Positions 1 through 10,395 of a stretch of DNA of 64,000 nt are shown here, in pieces. Source of the stretch: Photobacterium sp. CCB-ST2H9. Its GTDB lineage: Bacteria > Pseudomonadota > Gammaproteobacteria > Enterobacterales > Vibrionaceae. Both the position numbers and the translations under genes were made by a program. A model generated the notes under the pieces. It saw only the letters and a program-made list of their open reading frames with translations. It was not told where the DNA came from and did not search any database. The first letter of the stretch is position 1, and each line of letters begins with the position of its first letter. Location of the stretch: NCBI RefSeq assembly GCF_023151555.2, contig NZ_CP100426.1, forward strand, positions 372,001-436,000. Reading direction: 5' to 3'.

Positions 1-1151
1 TGACTGTCGGCGACACCAATACTCACTGTAATTTGCACGGTTTCCTGATTTTTCGTAGTGCCGCGTTTCCTTTTGCCTTCGACATCATTCAACGGGCGTG
101 TCTCAATATCCCGGATATGCATCGGATAGTTCGCGATAGCTTCACGTAATTCTTCCAAAGCCTCTAAACACTGGTTTTTACGCTTTCCTTTGAAAAGAAT
201 GGTGAATTCTTCTCCGCCATACCGATAGACATCGGCTTTGATGTTGATATTCAGCAAAAACTGCGCAACCAGCCGAAGGACATCATCCCCGGTTTTGTGG
301 CCGTATTGATCATTAAACTGCTTGAAGTGATCAACATCCAGCATCGCAAGTGTATAGGTTCTGCCCAGATGCTTCAGTTCTGTTTCCATGGCCCGCCGGC
401 CCGGAATCCCTGTCAGCGGATCAATAAATGCCAGCTCATGAGAACAGGACATCAGATTCAGCAAAAGCAGGCCGGACGCAACGGTAAAAGCAACACTGGA
501 AATAAAAGGCTGCTGAAACTGGGCCAAGGTGAGCCCGGAAAACAGCAGACAGATAAATGTTGCCTGATCATAGCCCTGATTACGTTTCAGGATGATTGAA
601 GCACTGGCACAGCTCAGCGACAGCAGCATTAAGATCAACACTAACGGTAAAGGTGAGAAGTCACCCAAAGTGTAGAAATAGGTTTGCCACATTTCTGTGT
701 CCTGGTTGGGTTCAACATGCTTGACGAGCAGCCACCCCCAGGAGATCTGAAGACCGAGTACGGCCAGATAAATCAACCCGAAACGCGAGAAAAGCCGTCG
801 CTCGGGGATGAAATGAAGCTGAAACAGGTTCAAAGGCAGCAATATTGCCAGCAAGATATAAGTCAGCCCGGTTTTTGACTGAGCAAGCGGCGTTTGCAGA
901 TTCTGCTGGATCAGGTAATAGGCAAGCAGCATCAGCATCGCGCTGATTCCTGTTTTACTCTGATTGAACGGCTGGCACAGCATCATGACCAGGCTCAACA
1001 GGATGTAGGGAAGCAGCAGCAACACTTCAATATGCTGTGACATAAAAGCCACAATATCGCCGTGTACAGCAAACGTGCCTGTAACGAGTGCTAAAGGCAT
1101 CGCGAAACGCATTTTAGCATTTCTAAATACTGAGAATGAAAATGGTTGCAT
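1..1151 (-). CDS. Membrane-bound GGDEF diguanylate cyclase (C-terminus cut by window edge)
   Basis: At least 383 residues read without a stop from the ATG at 1149-1151 to the window edge. The first ~190 residues are mostly hydrophobic stretches, about six membrane segments, with no recognised sensor family. A GGDEF domain follows: DPLTGIPGRR opens it and RYGGEEF lies at about residues 310-316. The family makes cyclic di-GMP from two GTP at the inner membrane. The active-site loop is intact (GGEEF). The RxxD inhibitory site normally five residues upstream is absent, so product inhibition is not expected. It reads away from the DUF1415 gene and probably has its own promoter. Only a few C-terminal residues appear to be missing. 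The signal it senses cannot be inferred. Confidence 0.85.
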   Translation of the reverse strand, partial: MQPFSFSVFRNAKMRFAMPLALVTGTFAVHGDIVAFMSQHIEVLLLLPYILLSLVMMLCQPFNQSKTGISAMLMLLAYYLIQQNLQTPLAQSKTGLTYILLAILLPLNLFQLHFIPERRLFSRFGLIYLAVLGLQISWGWLLVKHVEPNQDTEMWQTYFYTLGDFSPLPLVLILMLLSLSCASASIILKRNQGYDQATFICLLFSGLTLAQFQQPFISSVAFTVASGLLLLNLMSCSHELAFIDPLTGIPGRRAMETELKHLGRTYTLAMLDVDHFKQFNDQYGHKTGDDVLRLVAQFLLNINIKADVYRYGGEEFTILFKGKRKNQCLEALEELREAIANYPMHIRDIETRPLNDVEGKRKRGTTKNQETVQITVSIGVADS

Positions 1152-1277
1152 TACAATATTCCCTGTCAAGGAGATATCATAGCTAACTTGATGCTTAATC
1201 CCAACAAATTTGAATGCCTGTATGAAATATGTCTGGTTAATATAAGGTACTGAATCATGGGCTATAGCTATAGAATG

Positions 1278-1302
1278 AAAAAGCCCTGCAAGATGCGGGG
1301 CT
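1278..1302 (-). terminator. Rho-independent terminator after the DUF1415 gene
   Basis: On the minus strand AGCCCCGC and GCAGGGCT pair across a short loop, followed directly by TTTTTC. It begins a few bases after the stop codon at 1309, so it ends that transcript before the GGDEF gene. Confidence 0.75.
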
Positions 1303-1308
1303 GCAATG

Positions 1309-1854
1309 TTAGTTTTTGCTAATTAAATAAGGGAAAAGGCGACGGATTTCTTCATCCGTGAGCGCGTTCATTTTTTCTATATTCCGCTCCGGTATAGCAT
1401 CCGGATCGGGATAATGCGCCAGCACTTTTTCCATACTGTCTTCTCGAATTAAATGGAAGATTGGATAGGGTGCACGGTTAGTCAGGTTCTCAGCATCATC
1501 GGGTGCTGCACCATAGAAACAGTAATCAGGATGAAAACTTGCCACCTGATAGATACCTTCTTTTCCACACTGGCTGATTAGCGCCTCTACCATATCAAGA
1601 AACTGATTGTACTCGTCAAAATCCTGTAAAAGGTTCGGACAAACGACAAGGCTGGTATCAAGATCACATGCTGGGGTGTCATCCAGCCGTTTTATTTCTT
1701 GATAAATACCTTCCAGAAGTGCTTCCAGAGAATCAGTTTCATAAACAGCAATACGAATCTGTTCATTTCTTCGTGGCTTTGCTGCAAAAGGACACAAGTT
1801 TAGTCCAATGACAACTTCATCAAGCCATTGTTCAACTTTGAGGAGATAAGACAT
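1309..1854 (-). CDS. DUF1415 family protein
   Basis: A 181-residue protein resembling the DUF1415 family of gammaproteobacteria. The N-terminal signature is WLDEVVIGLNLCPFAAKP. There is no signal peptide or membrane segment, so it should be cytoplasmic. The family has no established function; the conserved NLCPFA segment and later acidic and histidine residues suggest metal or ligand binding, but that is inference. It lies downstream of rnb in the same orientation with an 87-base gap holding a hairpin, so co-transcription may be partial. Its own terminator follows. The full length matches the family. Confidence 0.8.
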   Translation of the reverse strand: MSYLLKVEQWLDEVVIGLNLCPFAAKPRRNEQIRIAVYETDSLEALLEGIYQEIKRLDDTPACDLDTSLVVCPNLLQDFDEYNQFLDMVEALISQCGKEGIYQVASFHPDYCFYGAAPDDAENLTNRAPYPIFHLIREDSMEKVLAHYPDPDAIPERNIEKMNALTDEEIRRLFPYLISKN

Positions 1855-1903
1855 GAGGCACCAGACTACTAACGTGTTACTCAGGTTGGATAGGGTATGA
1901 TTT

Positions 1904-1933
1904 GAGCCAGAACGATATGGTTCGTCCTGGCTC
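1904..1933 (-). terminator. Hairpin after rnb (weak terminator or 3'-end stabiliser)
   Basis: GAGCCAGAACGA pairs with TCGTCCTGGCTC (12 bp, one G-U wobble) across a 6-base loop, just past the rnb stop codon. No T-run follows on the minus strand, so it may protect the mRNA 3' end or terminate only partly before the DUF1415 gene. Confidence 0.5.
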
Positions 1934-1941
1934 TTGGTTTA

Positions 1942-3951
1942 TCAGGCTTTTTCTGTTTCAGCCTGCTGATCTGCATTTTCCTGAGTAATAACTTCAGGGA
2001 ACTGTTTGACTGGTTTTGCAACTAATTGACGGGTTGTTTCGCGAACTTCGGTCAGCACAATCTCAAAATGATCACCTAATTGGAATTCACGAACTTTATC
2101 AATGTTGATGATACCCAGATCACCGTTACACTCAATGCGTTGTTTATTGTCCAGAACCAGTGGTGCTGGAATGAAGGCGGACGCGCCGTTCTCCAGGACA
2201 CGCACACGCATACCAGCGCGGTTGATATCAAACACTTCTGCAGTGAATACCGTTTCTTCTTTCACGGCATCTTTCAGTAAGCGGACATACAGCCAGTCTG
2301 CAACATCACGCTCAGCCATGCGGTGACTGCGGCGATGTGTTGAAATTTCTTCACCAATCGTTTCATCTGGCGTCTGTACCGGTTCCAGACCAGTGACAAC
2401 AGCTTTCAGCATACGGTGGTTGATCATGTCACCGTATTTACGGATTGGAGATGTCCAGGTTGCATAGACATCCAGACCCATTGCAAAGTGTGCCGCAGGT
2501 TCGTTCCCAACTTCACTGTACGCCTGAAACTTACGCAGACGGTTGTCCAGATAAGTTGTGTCCTGAGCGTTCAGCCAGCGGCGCAGCGCGCTGAAACCTT
2601 CCAGTGAAAGCAGGGCTTCTTTTTCGAAAGGCGCATTTGCTTCTGTCAGGAATTCCATGGCGTTCTCCAGTTTTTCCGGATTGAAGCCGTTATGGAAGTT
2701 ATAGACACCTTTGCCAAATTTTTCTTGCAGAATGCGGCCAGCACAAATGTTCGCTGTGATCATCGCTTCTTCGATCATCCGGTTCGCTGTACGGCGCGGA
2801 TCGGTGTGAATCGCAATCACATCGTTATCTTCGCTCAGCTCGAAACGGTAGTCCGGACGGTCCGGGAAAACGACCGCATGTTTACTGCGCCAATCGCTGC
2901 GTGCGTTGGCAAAGGCTCTCAGTGCCTTGATTTGTGCTTCGATGACTGCATCCGGCGTCCAGTTTTCGGCTGCACCATGTTCAAGATAATCAGAAACATT
3001 ATCGTAGTTCAGACGTCCCTGCGAACGAACCCAGGCGGCAAAGAAGGTAATGTCATCACCAATCACACCATCTTTATCCACCGTGACACGGCAGCAAAGA
3101 GCAGGGCGTTTTTCATTTTCCATCAGTGAACACAGTTCATCACTCAGTTCACGTGGCAGCATCGGGATGTTGCGGCCCGGCAGATAGATAGTAAAGCCAC
3201 GTTCACGGGCTTCTTTGTCCATGTCGCTGCCAACTTCAATATATGAAGTCGGATCTGCAATGGCGATGGTGATTTCAAAGCTGCCGTCATCTTTGGCAAC
3301 GGTGTAAATGGCATCATCCATGTCTTTGGTGGATTCACCATCAATCGTGATGAACGGCAGATCGGTCAGATCTTCACGGACCAGACCTTCGTCCAGCATC
3401 GCCCAGCTGTCTTGCGGCGCTGGTTCTGCGTTTGGCAGATCGTGGCGGGCAAGGGTGACCCACCAAGGCGCAATTTTATCTTCGCTGTCTGTGATTTTTT
3501 CTTTAATTTCACAGAAGAAAGTTTTGTTTTCACCCACGAGCGGGTGACGCGTCATATGCGCAACAACCCAGTCACCTTCTTTCAGGGTTTCCGGGTTCAG
3601 ACCTTTCACCGCCCGAGCTTTAATTGCATCTTTGAGTTGCGGATGATCAGGTACAACATTCAGACGATCTTTGATCAGTTTTACACGACCGATGAAACGG
3701 GTCAGATACTGTTCAACTAATTCTTGCGGTTCAGCAACGTCACGCTCTTTTTCCGTGCGGATGACAGCTACAACACGGTCACCGTGCATCACTTTTTTCA
3801 TATAGTTAGGCGGAATGAAGACGCTGTCTTTGCCATCAACTTCCAGGAAGCCAAAACCGCGATCGGTTGCTTTAATCTGGCCTTCTTTCTTCGGAAGTGA
3901 TTCTTGAATCTGTTTTTTCAGTTGTGCTAAAAGCGGATTATCTTGAAACAT
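1942..3951 (-). CDS. rnb: Exoribonuclease II (RNase II)
   Basis: A 669-residue 3'-to-5' exoribonuclease that degrades single-stranded RNA processively to short oligonucleotides. The start at [14 protein letters not shown] matches the E. coli RNase II N-terminus; an in-frame ATG ten codons upstream is not needed. Domain order is N-terminal cold-shock domains ([15 protein letters not shown]), the RNB catalytic domain and a C-terminal S1 domain. The metal-binding aspartates are visible as [11 protein letters not shown] (D204, D210, D212, D213), equivalent to E. coli D201/D207/D209/D210. [16 protein letters not shown] is also typical. The acidic, glutamine-rich C-terminal tail makes it somewhat longer than E. 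coli RNase II (644 residues). It probably acts in general mRNA turnover. Confidence 0.97.
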   Translation of the reverse strand: MFQDNPLLAQLKKQIQESLPKKEGQIKATDRGFGFLEVDGKDSVFIPPNYMKKVMHGDRVVAVIRTEKERDVAEPQELVEQYLTRFIGRVKLIKDRLNVVPDHPQLKDAIKARAVKGLNPETLKEGDWVVAHMTRHPLVGENKTFFCEIKEKITDSEDKIAPWWVTLARHDLPNAEPAPQDSWAMLDEGLVREDLTDLPFITIDGESTKDMDDAIYTVAKDDGSFEITIAIADPTSYIEVGSDMDKEARERGFTIYLPGRNIPMLPRELSDELCSLMENEKRPALCCRVTVDKDGVIGDDITFFAAWVRSQGRLNYDNVSDYLEHGAAENWTPDAVIEAQIKALRAFANARSDWRSKHAVVFPDRPDYRFELSEDNDVIAIHTDPRRTANRMIEEAMITANICAGRILQEKFGKGVYNFHNGFNPEKLENAMEFLTEANAPFEKEALLSLEGFSALRRWLNAQDTTYLDNRLRKFQAYSEVGNEPAAHFAMGLDVYATWTSPIRKYGDMINHRMLKAVVTGLEPVQTPDETIGEEISTHRRSHRMAERDVADWLYVRLLKDAVKEETVFTAEVFDINRAGMRVRVLENGASAFIPAPLVLDNKQRIECNGDLGIINIDKVREFQLGDHFEIVLTEVRETTRQLVAKPVKQFPEVITQENADQQAETEKA

Positions 3952-4363
3952 TATGCCTGGTCCCGGATTATGAACCGTCACACTATACGGATTAACAAGG
4001 CTAAAACCAAGGGTAATCCGATTTTTAAGCAGTCAGATCGGGTACTGAAACGCTAAAGCTGCCATCTTTTCCGCAACGCTGAATGTATCTTGAACGACTT
4101 GTCTGATGTCTGCGCCCGTGGAATAAATCTCATGTTTTGTTTACTGGTCAATAATATATGTATCAATAGTGGCAGAGAATTCTTTTTGACACGCAGACCT
4201 GAGCGAAACGTTTTCTTTAAATTATTGGTCACAAATATCGTAGAAAATCGCAATCATGATTTCGAAGTCCCTCATGAAGGTCGTTATTATCTTCGACTTG
4301 GAGTATTTTGTATTCTGTTTCACACCGATCAAATGAATGAAGACACATTGTCAAAGGAAAAGC
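3952..4363. other. Divergent intergenic region rnb / GAF-GGDEF gene
   Basis: About 410 bases of AT-rich DNA between divergent genes. It must hold both promoters. I see no structured RNA or strong operator, and the short reading frames across it have no convincing ribosome-binding site or recognisable product. Confidence 0.5.
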
Positions 4364-6085
4364 ATGCCGTTTAAACTCAACGATGAGTTGGATAAACTTG
4401 TTGATACGCTTGCCCGTCAGGCAAACATGGAGCGTTGGTGCCATCGTTTGCTGTCAGCATTGCATCATACACTGGACTTAACTTACCTGACTTTGTTAGT
4501 TGAGCAGGAAGGGCAGACCAGGGTACTGGCCAGCTGGATGGGGAATGAAGAGTTTAAGTATTATCTGCATCCTTTATCACTCTCCAATTATAATGGTGTC
4601 CCACCTGAACATCTGCTCGAAGTGAAACAGCTGAGGCAAGCCATCAGTACCGTTGCACAAAAACCGTTTAAGGCCATCTGGAACGACAAGCCAACAGAAT
4701 GGCGGCGGGTACTTTTTCCGATCATTATGCATGAGAAGCCGGTCGCTTATCTGTATGCAGAAACCCAGTACCCTGAACGACTGGATGAAAACTTACAGGC
4801 TTTCGAACGGGTTCTGCTGCTGATTGCTTCTGATATCAGTGTACACATGCTCAGAGAAGAAGCGCTGACGCATAATATCAGCCGCCGGAGTGTGGAAGCT
4901 GAATTAGAGGTTCGGAATTACTCTTTGCGTGAATACCTCTCTTTATTAAAGCAGCTTCATGAAGTGACGCTGTCACTCGCGGAATCCTGCGATCTTGACA
5001 GCTTATATCGTACGGCAATTGAGTTAGGCAGAAAAAAACTGGGCATTGATCGTCTGGCAGTATTTCTGACAGATATTCAAAACTCCACTATGCAAGGAAC
5101 ATACGGCACCGATCCGGAAGGAAATCTGGTCTCCCGCTATTCTTTTGTCAGTGATATTCCAGATCATCCCCTGGTGCATGAGGCCCTGAGCCGGAAAGAC
5201 GTTGTGGTCGTGAAGGAAAATGCGCCGCTTTATTTTGGCACACAACAGGTTGGCACGGGCTGGAATGCCATGATCTCGATGTGGAACGGTGATGATTGTA
5301 TTGGCTGGGTTGCTGCAGATAATCTGATCAGCCAGCGCAGTCTGACAGAACATCAGAAAGAGATCATGAAGCTGTTTGGTGCTGCCCTGGGTCAGCAGAT
5401 TGTGATCAAACGCAGTCATGAGGCTCTGACCCGGTTGAATGCTGAACTGGAACAGCGGGTCCAGTTGCGGACTCAGGAGCTGCAACAAACCAATAGAGCA
5501 CTGGAAGAAGCGAATCGGCGACTGGAAGCCTGGTCGATGCAAGATGGATTAACCGGTGTCGCAAACCGGCGTTTCTTCGACCTGACCCTGAAACGTTACT
5601 GGCAGGTTGCCAGCCGGAAACAGCTGCCTCTGAGTATCATTATTCTCGATGTCGATCATTTTAAGGCTTTTAATGATACTTACGGTCATCAGCGTGGCGA
5701 TGTATGCCTTAAACAGGTTGCAGTCACCCTGGAAAAGCTGGCGCATCATCATGAAAAAGCGATTTTCAGCCGTTATGGCGGGGAGGAGTTTGTTTGCCTG
5801 CTTCCGAATATGACCGCTGAAGCCGTTCGTGTGCTGGCTGATCAGATGCTGAATGCTGTTTTGCAACTGAGCATTCCTCATGCAGGAACACGGGAAGGGA
5901 TCATCAGTATCAGTCTGGGATTGTATAGCCGGATCCCTTCGGAAGAGATACAGGAAGAAGTACTGCTTGCCGGGGCTGATCAAGGTTTATATCTGGCAAA
6001 ACAACACGGAAGGAATCAATATTTTCAATGGGATGACACTATGAAGGCAGAAAAAGCTTACCAAGGTGTACATATCGCAGGCTGA
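4364..6085 (+). CDS. Cytoplasmic GAF-domain GGDEF diguanylate cyclase
   Basis: A 573-residue predicted soluble protein. The ATG at 4364 is preferred because AAAGGA precedes it by about six bases; an in-frame ATG nine codons upstream lacks this. The middle third looks like a GAF sensor (ESCDLDSLYRTAIELGRKKLGIDR...). A coiled-coil linker (LNAELEQRVQLRTQELQQ) follows at about residues 355-395, then a GGDEF domain opening with DGLTGVANRR. The active-site loop RYGGEEF contains GGEEF at about residues 472-476. No RxxD inhibitory site is seen. The role is c-di-GMP synthesis gated by a cytosolic signal. The N-terminal third may be a second degenerate GAF domain. It is a single gene divergent from rnb. 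Confidence 0.88.
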   Translation: MPFKLNDELDKLVDTLARQANMERWCHRLLSALHHTLDLTYLTLLVEQEGQTRVLASWMGNEEFKYYLHPLSLSNYNGVPPEHLLEVKQLRQAISTVAQKPFKAIWNDKPTEWRRVLFPIIMHEKPVAYLYAETQYPERLDENLQAFERVLLLIASDISVHMLREEALTHNISRRSVEAELEVRNYSLREYLSLLKQLHEVTLSLAESCDLDSLYRTAIELGRKKLGIDRLAVFLTDIQNSTMQGTYGTDPEGNLVSRYSFVSDIPDHPLVHEALSRKDVVVVKENAPLYFGTQQVGTGWNAMISMWNGDDCIGWVAADNLISQRSLTEHQKEIMKLFGAALGQQIVIKRSHEALTRLNAELEQRVQLRTQELQQTNRALEEANRRLEAWSMQDGLTGVANRRFFDLTLKRYWQVASRKQLPLSIIILDVDHFKAFNDTYGHQRGDVCLKQVAVTLEKLAHHHEKAIFSRYGGEEFVCLLPNMTAEAVRVLADQMLNAVLQLSIPHAGTREGIISISLGLYSRIPSEEIQEEVLLAGADQGLYLAKQHGRNQYFQWDDTMKAEKAYQGVHIAG

Positions 6086-6267
6086 TTGAATAATAAATAA
6101 ATGCTTAAGTTTTAATTTGTGACATCAATCAATTTTTTCTGGTAATTCAGCCCTGAATAGCGCACAATGCGCGCCTTAGTCGAGGCCCATGCTTGTGGAT
6201 ACAGTTGCTGAACCGTGTTAAAAGGCAAAGGGGCCCCGTTTTCGTTCGATCATCTATTGGGATCCCA
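6086..6267 (+). promoter_or_regulatory. Long 5' leader of deaD
   Basis: There are 182 bases between the preceding stop codon and the chosen deaD start. The stretch has several short self-complementary segments (GCGCACAATGCGCGC near 6160, GGGGCCCC near 6230). Long structured leaders are usual for cold-shock helicase genes, so post-transcriptional control is plausible, but no defined element was recognised. Confidence 0.4.
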
Positions 6268-8196
6268 ATGCAAGAATCTGTTACAGAATTTCGCCAGTTA
6301 GAACTGGCCGACACTATTTTATCCGCACTTGACGCGATGGGCTTCGTAGCGCCGACCCCTATTCAGGCGGCTTCTATTCCACTTCTATTAACGGGTACTG
6401 ATGCTCTGGGTCAGGCTCAGACAGGTACCGGTAAAACTGCAGCATTCTCACTGCCACTGCTGAACAAGATCAACCTGAAGCAACATAAGCCACAGGCAAT
6501 CGTGATGGCTCCGACGCGTGAGCTGGCGATTCAGGTTGCTGCTGAGATCAAGAACCTGGGTCAGAACATCCAGGGCCTGAAAGTTCTGGAAATCTACGGT
6601 GGTGCATCTATCGTAGACCAGATGCGTGCTCTGAAATCAGGTGCTCACATTGTTGTTGGTACACCTGGTCGTGTAAAAGATCTGATCAGCCGTGACCGTC
6701 TGCACCTGGATGAGGTTCATACCTTCATTCTGGATGAAGCCGATGAAATGTTGAAAATGGGCTTTGTTGATGACGTGACCTGGATTCTGGAACAAGCACC
6801 AGAATCTGCTCAGCGCGTGCTGTTCTCTGCAACCATGCCACCAATGGTGAAGGAAATCGTTGATCGTTTCCTGCGTGAGCCTGCACGAATCGACGTTGCT
6901 GGTGAAAACCGTACAGTTGCCAAAGTAGAGCAGCAGTTCTGGGTAGTGAAAGGCGTAGAAAAAGACGAAGCAATGATTCGTCTGCTGGAAACTGAAGAAA
7001 CTGACGCGTCAATCGTGTTCGTTCGTACCCGTCAGGATACTGAGCGTCTGGCTGACTGGCTGTCTTCCCGCGGTTTCAAAGCAGCTGCGCTGCACGGTGA
7101 CATTCCGCAGTCTCTGCGTGAACGTACTGTTGATCACATCAAGCGTGGCGTCATTGACATTCTGGTTGCGACGGACGTTGTTGCCCGTGGTCTGGACGTG
7201 CCGCGTATTACGCACGTATTCAACTACGACATTCCGTTTGATGTTGAATCTTACATCCACCGTATCGGGCGTACAGGTCGTGCCGGACGTAAAGGTAAAG
7301 CAATCCTGCTGGTTCGTACAAACCAGATCCGTATGCTGCGCACGATTGAACGTGTGACCAAGTCACGTATGGAAGAAATTCAGCTTCCGATGCGTGATGA
7401 TGTCGCTTTAGCGCGTCTGGATCGTCTGGGCAAAGAGCTGGAAGAGCAGAAAGAAAGCGCAAGTCTGGAAGCGTTTGTCGAGCTGGTTGAAAAGCTGCAG
7501 GAATCTGTTGAGGTTGATGCAACGACACTGGCTGCAATCCTGCTGAAACGTCAGCAAGGCAACCGTCCTCTGTTCTACAAAGGTCCGGATCCGATGATTG
7601 CTGCGATTGAGCGTGAGAAGCAACGTCGTGACCGTCGTGGCGAACGCGGTGAACGAGGCGAGCGTGGTGAACGCGGCGAGCGAGGCGAACGTCGTGAACG
7701 CCGTCAGTACAACGCTGCGGACTGGGATACCTATCAGCTGCATGTTGGTCGTGAGCAAGGTGTTCAGGTGAAAGATATCGTTGGTGCAATCGCAAACGAA
7801 CTGGGTCTGAGCAAAGACTTCATCGGTGCGATTAAACTGGCACCTGAGCACACCTATGTTCAGCTGCCGAAGAAGATGAGTTCTGACGTTGTTGCACAAC
7901 TGAAGAAACTTCGTATTCGCCAGAACGAAGCGAAAGCTGTCGTTGTTGAAGACAACGTTTTACGTGAACATCGCCGCGGTGGACGTGAAGGCGGCAATCG
8001 TGAAGGTGGATTCCGTCGTGGTGGAAACCGCGAAGGTGGTCAGCGTGAAGGCGGCCAACGTGAAGGTGGTTTCCGTAATCGTCGTGAAGGCGAGCGTCGT
8101 TTTGACCGCAACCGCGGTGGCGATCATCGTGGCAGCTTCCGTGGTGAACGAAACCACGGTCAGCGTCAGGAACGCAGCAAACCACGTTTCGACTGA
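6268..8196 (+). CDS. deaD: ATP-dependent DEAD-box RNA helicase DeaD/CsdA
   Basis: A 642-residue RNA helicase that unwinds structured RNA and assists ribosome assembly and mRNA decay in the cold. The start at MQESVTEF aligns with DeaD; the open frame extends 25 codons upstream but that part is not family-like. Helicase motifs are in order: Q-motif TPIQAASIP, Walker A AQTGTGKT (residues 50-57), PTRELA, DEAD (156-159), SAT, and HRIGRTGRAGR. A linker with six consecutive RGE tripeptides follows, then a DbpA-type RNA-binding domain (WDTYQLHVGREQGV...). The tail is rich in Gly, Arg and Glu (REGG repeats). Codon use looks strongly optimised compared with neighbours, suggesting high expression. It is monocistronic, with its own terminator. 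Confidence 0.96.
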   Translation: MQESVTEFRQLELADTILSALDAMGFVAPTPIQAASIPLLLTGTDALGQAQTGTGKTAAFSLPLLNKINLKQHKPQAIVMAPTRELAIQVAAEIKNLGQNIQGLKVLEIYGGASIVDQMRALKSGAHIVVGTPGRVKDLISRDRLHLDEVHTFILDEADEMLKMGFVDDVTWILEQAPESAQRVLFSATMPPMVKEIVDRFLREPARIDVAGENRTVAKVEQQFWVVKGVEKDEAMIRLLETEETDASIVFVRTRQDTERLADWLSSRGFKAAALHGDIPQSLRERTVDHIKRGVIDILVATDVVARGLDVPRITHVFNYDIPFDVESYIHRIGRTGRAGRKGKAILLVRTNQIRMLRTIERVTKSRMEEIQLPMRDDVALARLDRLGKELEEQKESASLEAFVELVEKLQESVEVDATTLAAILLKRQQGNRPLFYKGPDPMIAAIEREKQRRDRRGERGERGERGERGERGERRERRQYNAADWDTYQLHVGREQGVQVKDIVGAIANELGLSKDFIGAIKLAPEHTYVQLPKKMSSDVVAQLKKLRIRQNEAKAVVVEDNVLREHRRGGREGGNREGGFRRGGNREGGQREGGQREGGFRNRREGERRFDRNRGGDHRGSFRGERNHGQRQERSKPRFD

Positions 8197-8230
8197 TTCA
8201 CACCCATGTGAAACTTCAGAAATATCAAAG

Positions 8231-8253
8231 ACCGGGGATACCCCGGTTTTTTT
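8231..8253 (+). terminator. Rho-independent terminator of deaD
   Basis: A perfect 7-bp stem ACCGGGG/CCCCGGT with an ATA loop is followed by a run of T, 35 bases after the deaD stop codon. Confidence 0.92.
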
Positions 8254-8718
8254 ATACCTTCATTTCGGTATACACCTCATTTGTTTTCAGGTTGTTCATT
8301 CCTGCGCTTTTAAATACTGCTGTTCAGAGAATCCTTATTGTTTTCTATGCTTATTGTCTGTGTCGTTATTTTGACATGACTACTTGCTGCTGCGACACCA
8401 CAGCTTGTGTCACGGGGACTCGACGCAAACAGCAGCGACACATCATCCTCAATGACAAGTTCGTTCACTTAAAATAATTCTCATCAATGCACTGGCACTG
8501 GTTTAAATCTGTATTTCTTATTTTATTTTTAATTAAATTAGAATATCCCTGAAAACAGATGAATTATTTATTTTAGAAAGTGCTTTTTTATAATAAACTT
8601 GAATTGTGATAATAATTTTATTAATTATTGATATTCACCTCAACTTATGAATAATAACTTGATTTTAAAATTTAAATTTAAACATGTTGTGAATAATGAA
8701 TCATAAGGGTTGAAACTA
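8254..8718. other. Gene-free AT-rich stretch upstream of the chemoreceptor gene
   Basis: About 465 bases, very AT-rich from 8500 onward. A small palindromic area near 8390-8420 (GACACCACAGCTTGTGTC) could be a hairpin. No coding frame is convincing; the longest one runs through the deaD terminator. It presumably holds the chemoreceptor promoter. Confidence 0.5.
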
Positions 8719-10347
8719 ATGCTGAAAGGAATATCCATTCGAAATCAGGTTCTTACTCCTGTAATCATATCAGCGATATTATTACTTACGTCTGTGGTTA
8801 TATCCCAGAAGGTATTAGTTGATACTGTCAGTGAATTAAATTCCGCTTCTCAACAATCTTTATCTTTAAAAGATAATGTAGCGCAGCTGATTGAAAGTAC
8901 ATATGCAATGCGTGTTGGCGCGATTTATGCGCTTTATGATGAAACCCAGCTGAACACACTCCGGGATACACTGGCACAGCGGGAAACTGAAATTAAACAA
9001 TTGCTGCCTGCACTCAAACATTTCCAGGGAGCTGCACCTGAGTTGGCTTCACTGGAAAATGCTGTGGATGATTATCTGATCTACAGCCGCCAAACCATGC
9101 TTGAGGTGCTGAAGCAGCGGCACAGTGGAGCCATGTCGGATCAGGCGTTCGACGCATACGTGGTGCCATATCGTAATAAAGGAAATGTGCTGATTCAGCG
9201 AATTGAGACGCTGTCTCAAAAGCTGAATGATTTATCTTCGGCGTACATGAGCCAGCAGGTTGTCCATCACGAGAATGTCCTGTTCTGGAGCTTACTGGCC
9301 AGCATTGGCACAATTATGATTGGATTATTTGCAGGCTGGTATTTGTCTGGTTTTATTGCGAAGCCGCTTTCTTCGCTCAGTAAAGAGATGCAGCAATTTG
9401 CAAAAGGTGAATTGGAAATTTCCGCCTATTTAGCGGGGACGAACGAACTGAGCCGGCTTGGACAAAACATCGATTCAATGGCTGTAAACCTCCGCTCAAT
9501 TGTTTCTGGTCTGCGTTATATCGGAGACAATACTGCGGCATCAACCTCTGAACTGGCAACAGTGATGAAGGAATCTGAACACAATGCCGTGCGCCAGAGC
9601 CGTGAAATTGAGTCGATTGCTTCTGCAATCGAAGAATTGGCGACATCCGCCAGAGAAGTCTCCGGAATGGCATTTCTGGCGGATGAGGGAGCGAAATCAG
9701 CTGTCCAGATCACGGGAGAAGGTGAACAGATGTTCAGTCAGGTTTCTCAGGCGACGCTTCAGATGAGTCAGGGTGTCGGAGAAGCCGTTGTCGAAATTGG
9801 GGAGCTGGAGCAAGCATCCGCTCAGATCAGCGGAGTGCTCGAAGTCATTCATGCGATTTCTGAGCAGACAAATCTGCTGGCTTTGAATGCGGCCATTGAA
9901 GCGGCCAGAGCAGGAGAGAGCGGACGAGGGTTTGCGGTCGTTGCCGATGAAGTTCGTCAGCTGGCAGCCAGAACGCAGCAGTCGACCGGCGATATTCAAA
10001 AAATCATTGAAGAGCTTCAGGTTCGTTCACAATCAGCGAGTCAGTCAATGAGCCGGATAGCTGAACTGCTGGAAAATAATATGCATCTTGAAGAAAGGGC
10101 ATCGCTGGCATTGGGCAAGATTAAAGAAGCGATTACGCAAATTGGAGATTTGAACCATCAGGTTGCGGAGTCGTCCGATCAGCAAACGGAAGTGACACAG
10201 ACAATCAACGAAAATCTGGCCAACATTCATGATATCGTTTCGACAAATGCGACTGGAATCAGTCAGTGTGCCTCTTCAAGCCGGGAGATCTCGCAATTGG
10301 CGGAGAATATGGCTCATCAGCTGCAGTTCTTTAAATTATCGAAGTAG
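8719..10347 (+). CDS. Methyl-accepting chemotaxis protein
   Basis: A 542-residue transmembrane chemoreceptor. The ATG at 8719 is chosen because AAGGG lies nine bases upstream; a TTG three codons earlier directly abuts that site. TM1 spans about residues 11-33, a mainly helical periplasmic sensor about 34-185, and TM2 about 187-210, followed by a HAMP linker. The signalling tip is at about 382-416 ([20 protein letters not shown]). The protein ends in LQFFKLSK without a CheR/CheB-tethering pentapeptide, so it probably depends on other receptors for efficient methylation. The periplasmic part looks like a four-helix-bundle sensor, but the ligand is unknown. No chemotaxis genes are nearby. Confidence 0.92.
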   Translation: MLKGISIRNQVLTPVIISAILLLTSVVISQKVLVDTVSELNSASQQSLSLKDNVAQLIESTYAMRVGAIYALYDETQLNTLRDTLAQRETEIKQLLPALKHFQGAAPELASLENAVDDYLIYSRQTMLEVLKQRHSGAMSDQAFDAYVVPYRNKGNVLIQRIETLSQKLNDLSSAYMSQQVVHHENVLFWSLLASIGTIMIGLFAGWYLSGFIAKPLSSLSKEMQQFAKGELEISAYLAGTNELSRLGQNIDSMAVNLRSIVSGLRYIGDNTAASTSELATVMKESEHNAVRQSREIESIASAIEELATSAREVSGMAFLADEGAKSAVQITGEGEQMFSQVSQATLQMSQGVGEAVVEIGELEQASAQISGVLEVIHAISEQTNLLALNAAIEAARAGESGRGFAVVADEVRQLAARTQQSTGDIQKIIEELQVRSQSASQSMSRIAELLENNMHLEERASLALGKIKEAITQIGDLNHQVAESSDQQTEVTQTINENLANIHDIVSTNATGISQCASSSREISQLAENMAHQLQFFKLSK

Positions 10348-10395
10348 TGCGTCTTTCTGAAAAGTAACGTGACGAACGAATGAAGCCCTGGCGGA

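Noticed and set aside
7220..8185. Long antisense reading frames opposite deaD
   Set aside because: They result from the repetitive, strongly biased codons of deaD on the other strand.
8208..8477. 89-codon reading frame after deaD
   Set aside because: It runs through the deaD terminator and has no ribosome-binding site or recognisable product.
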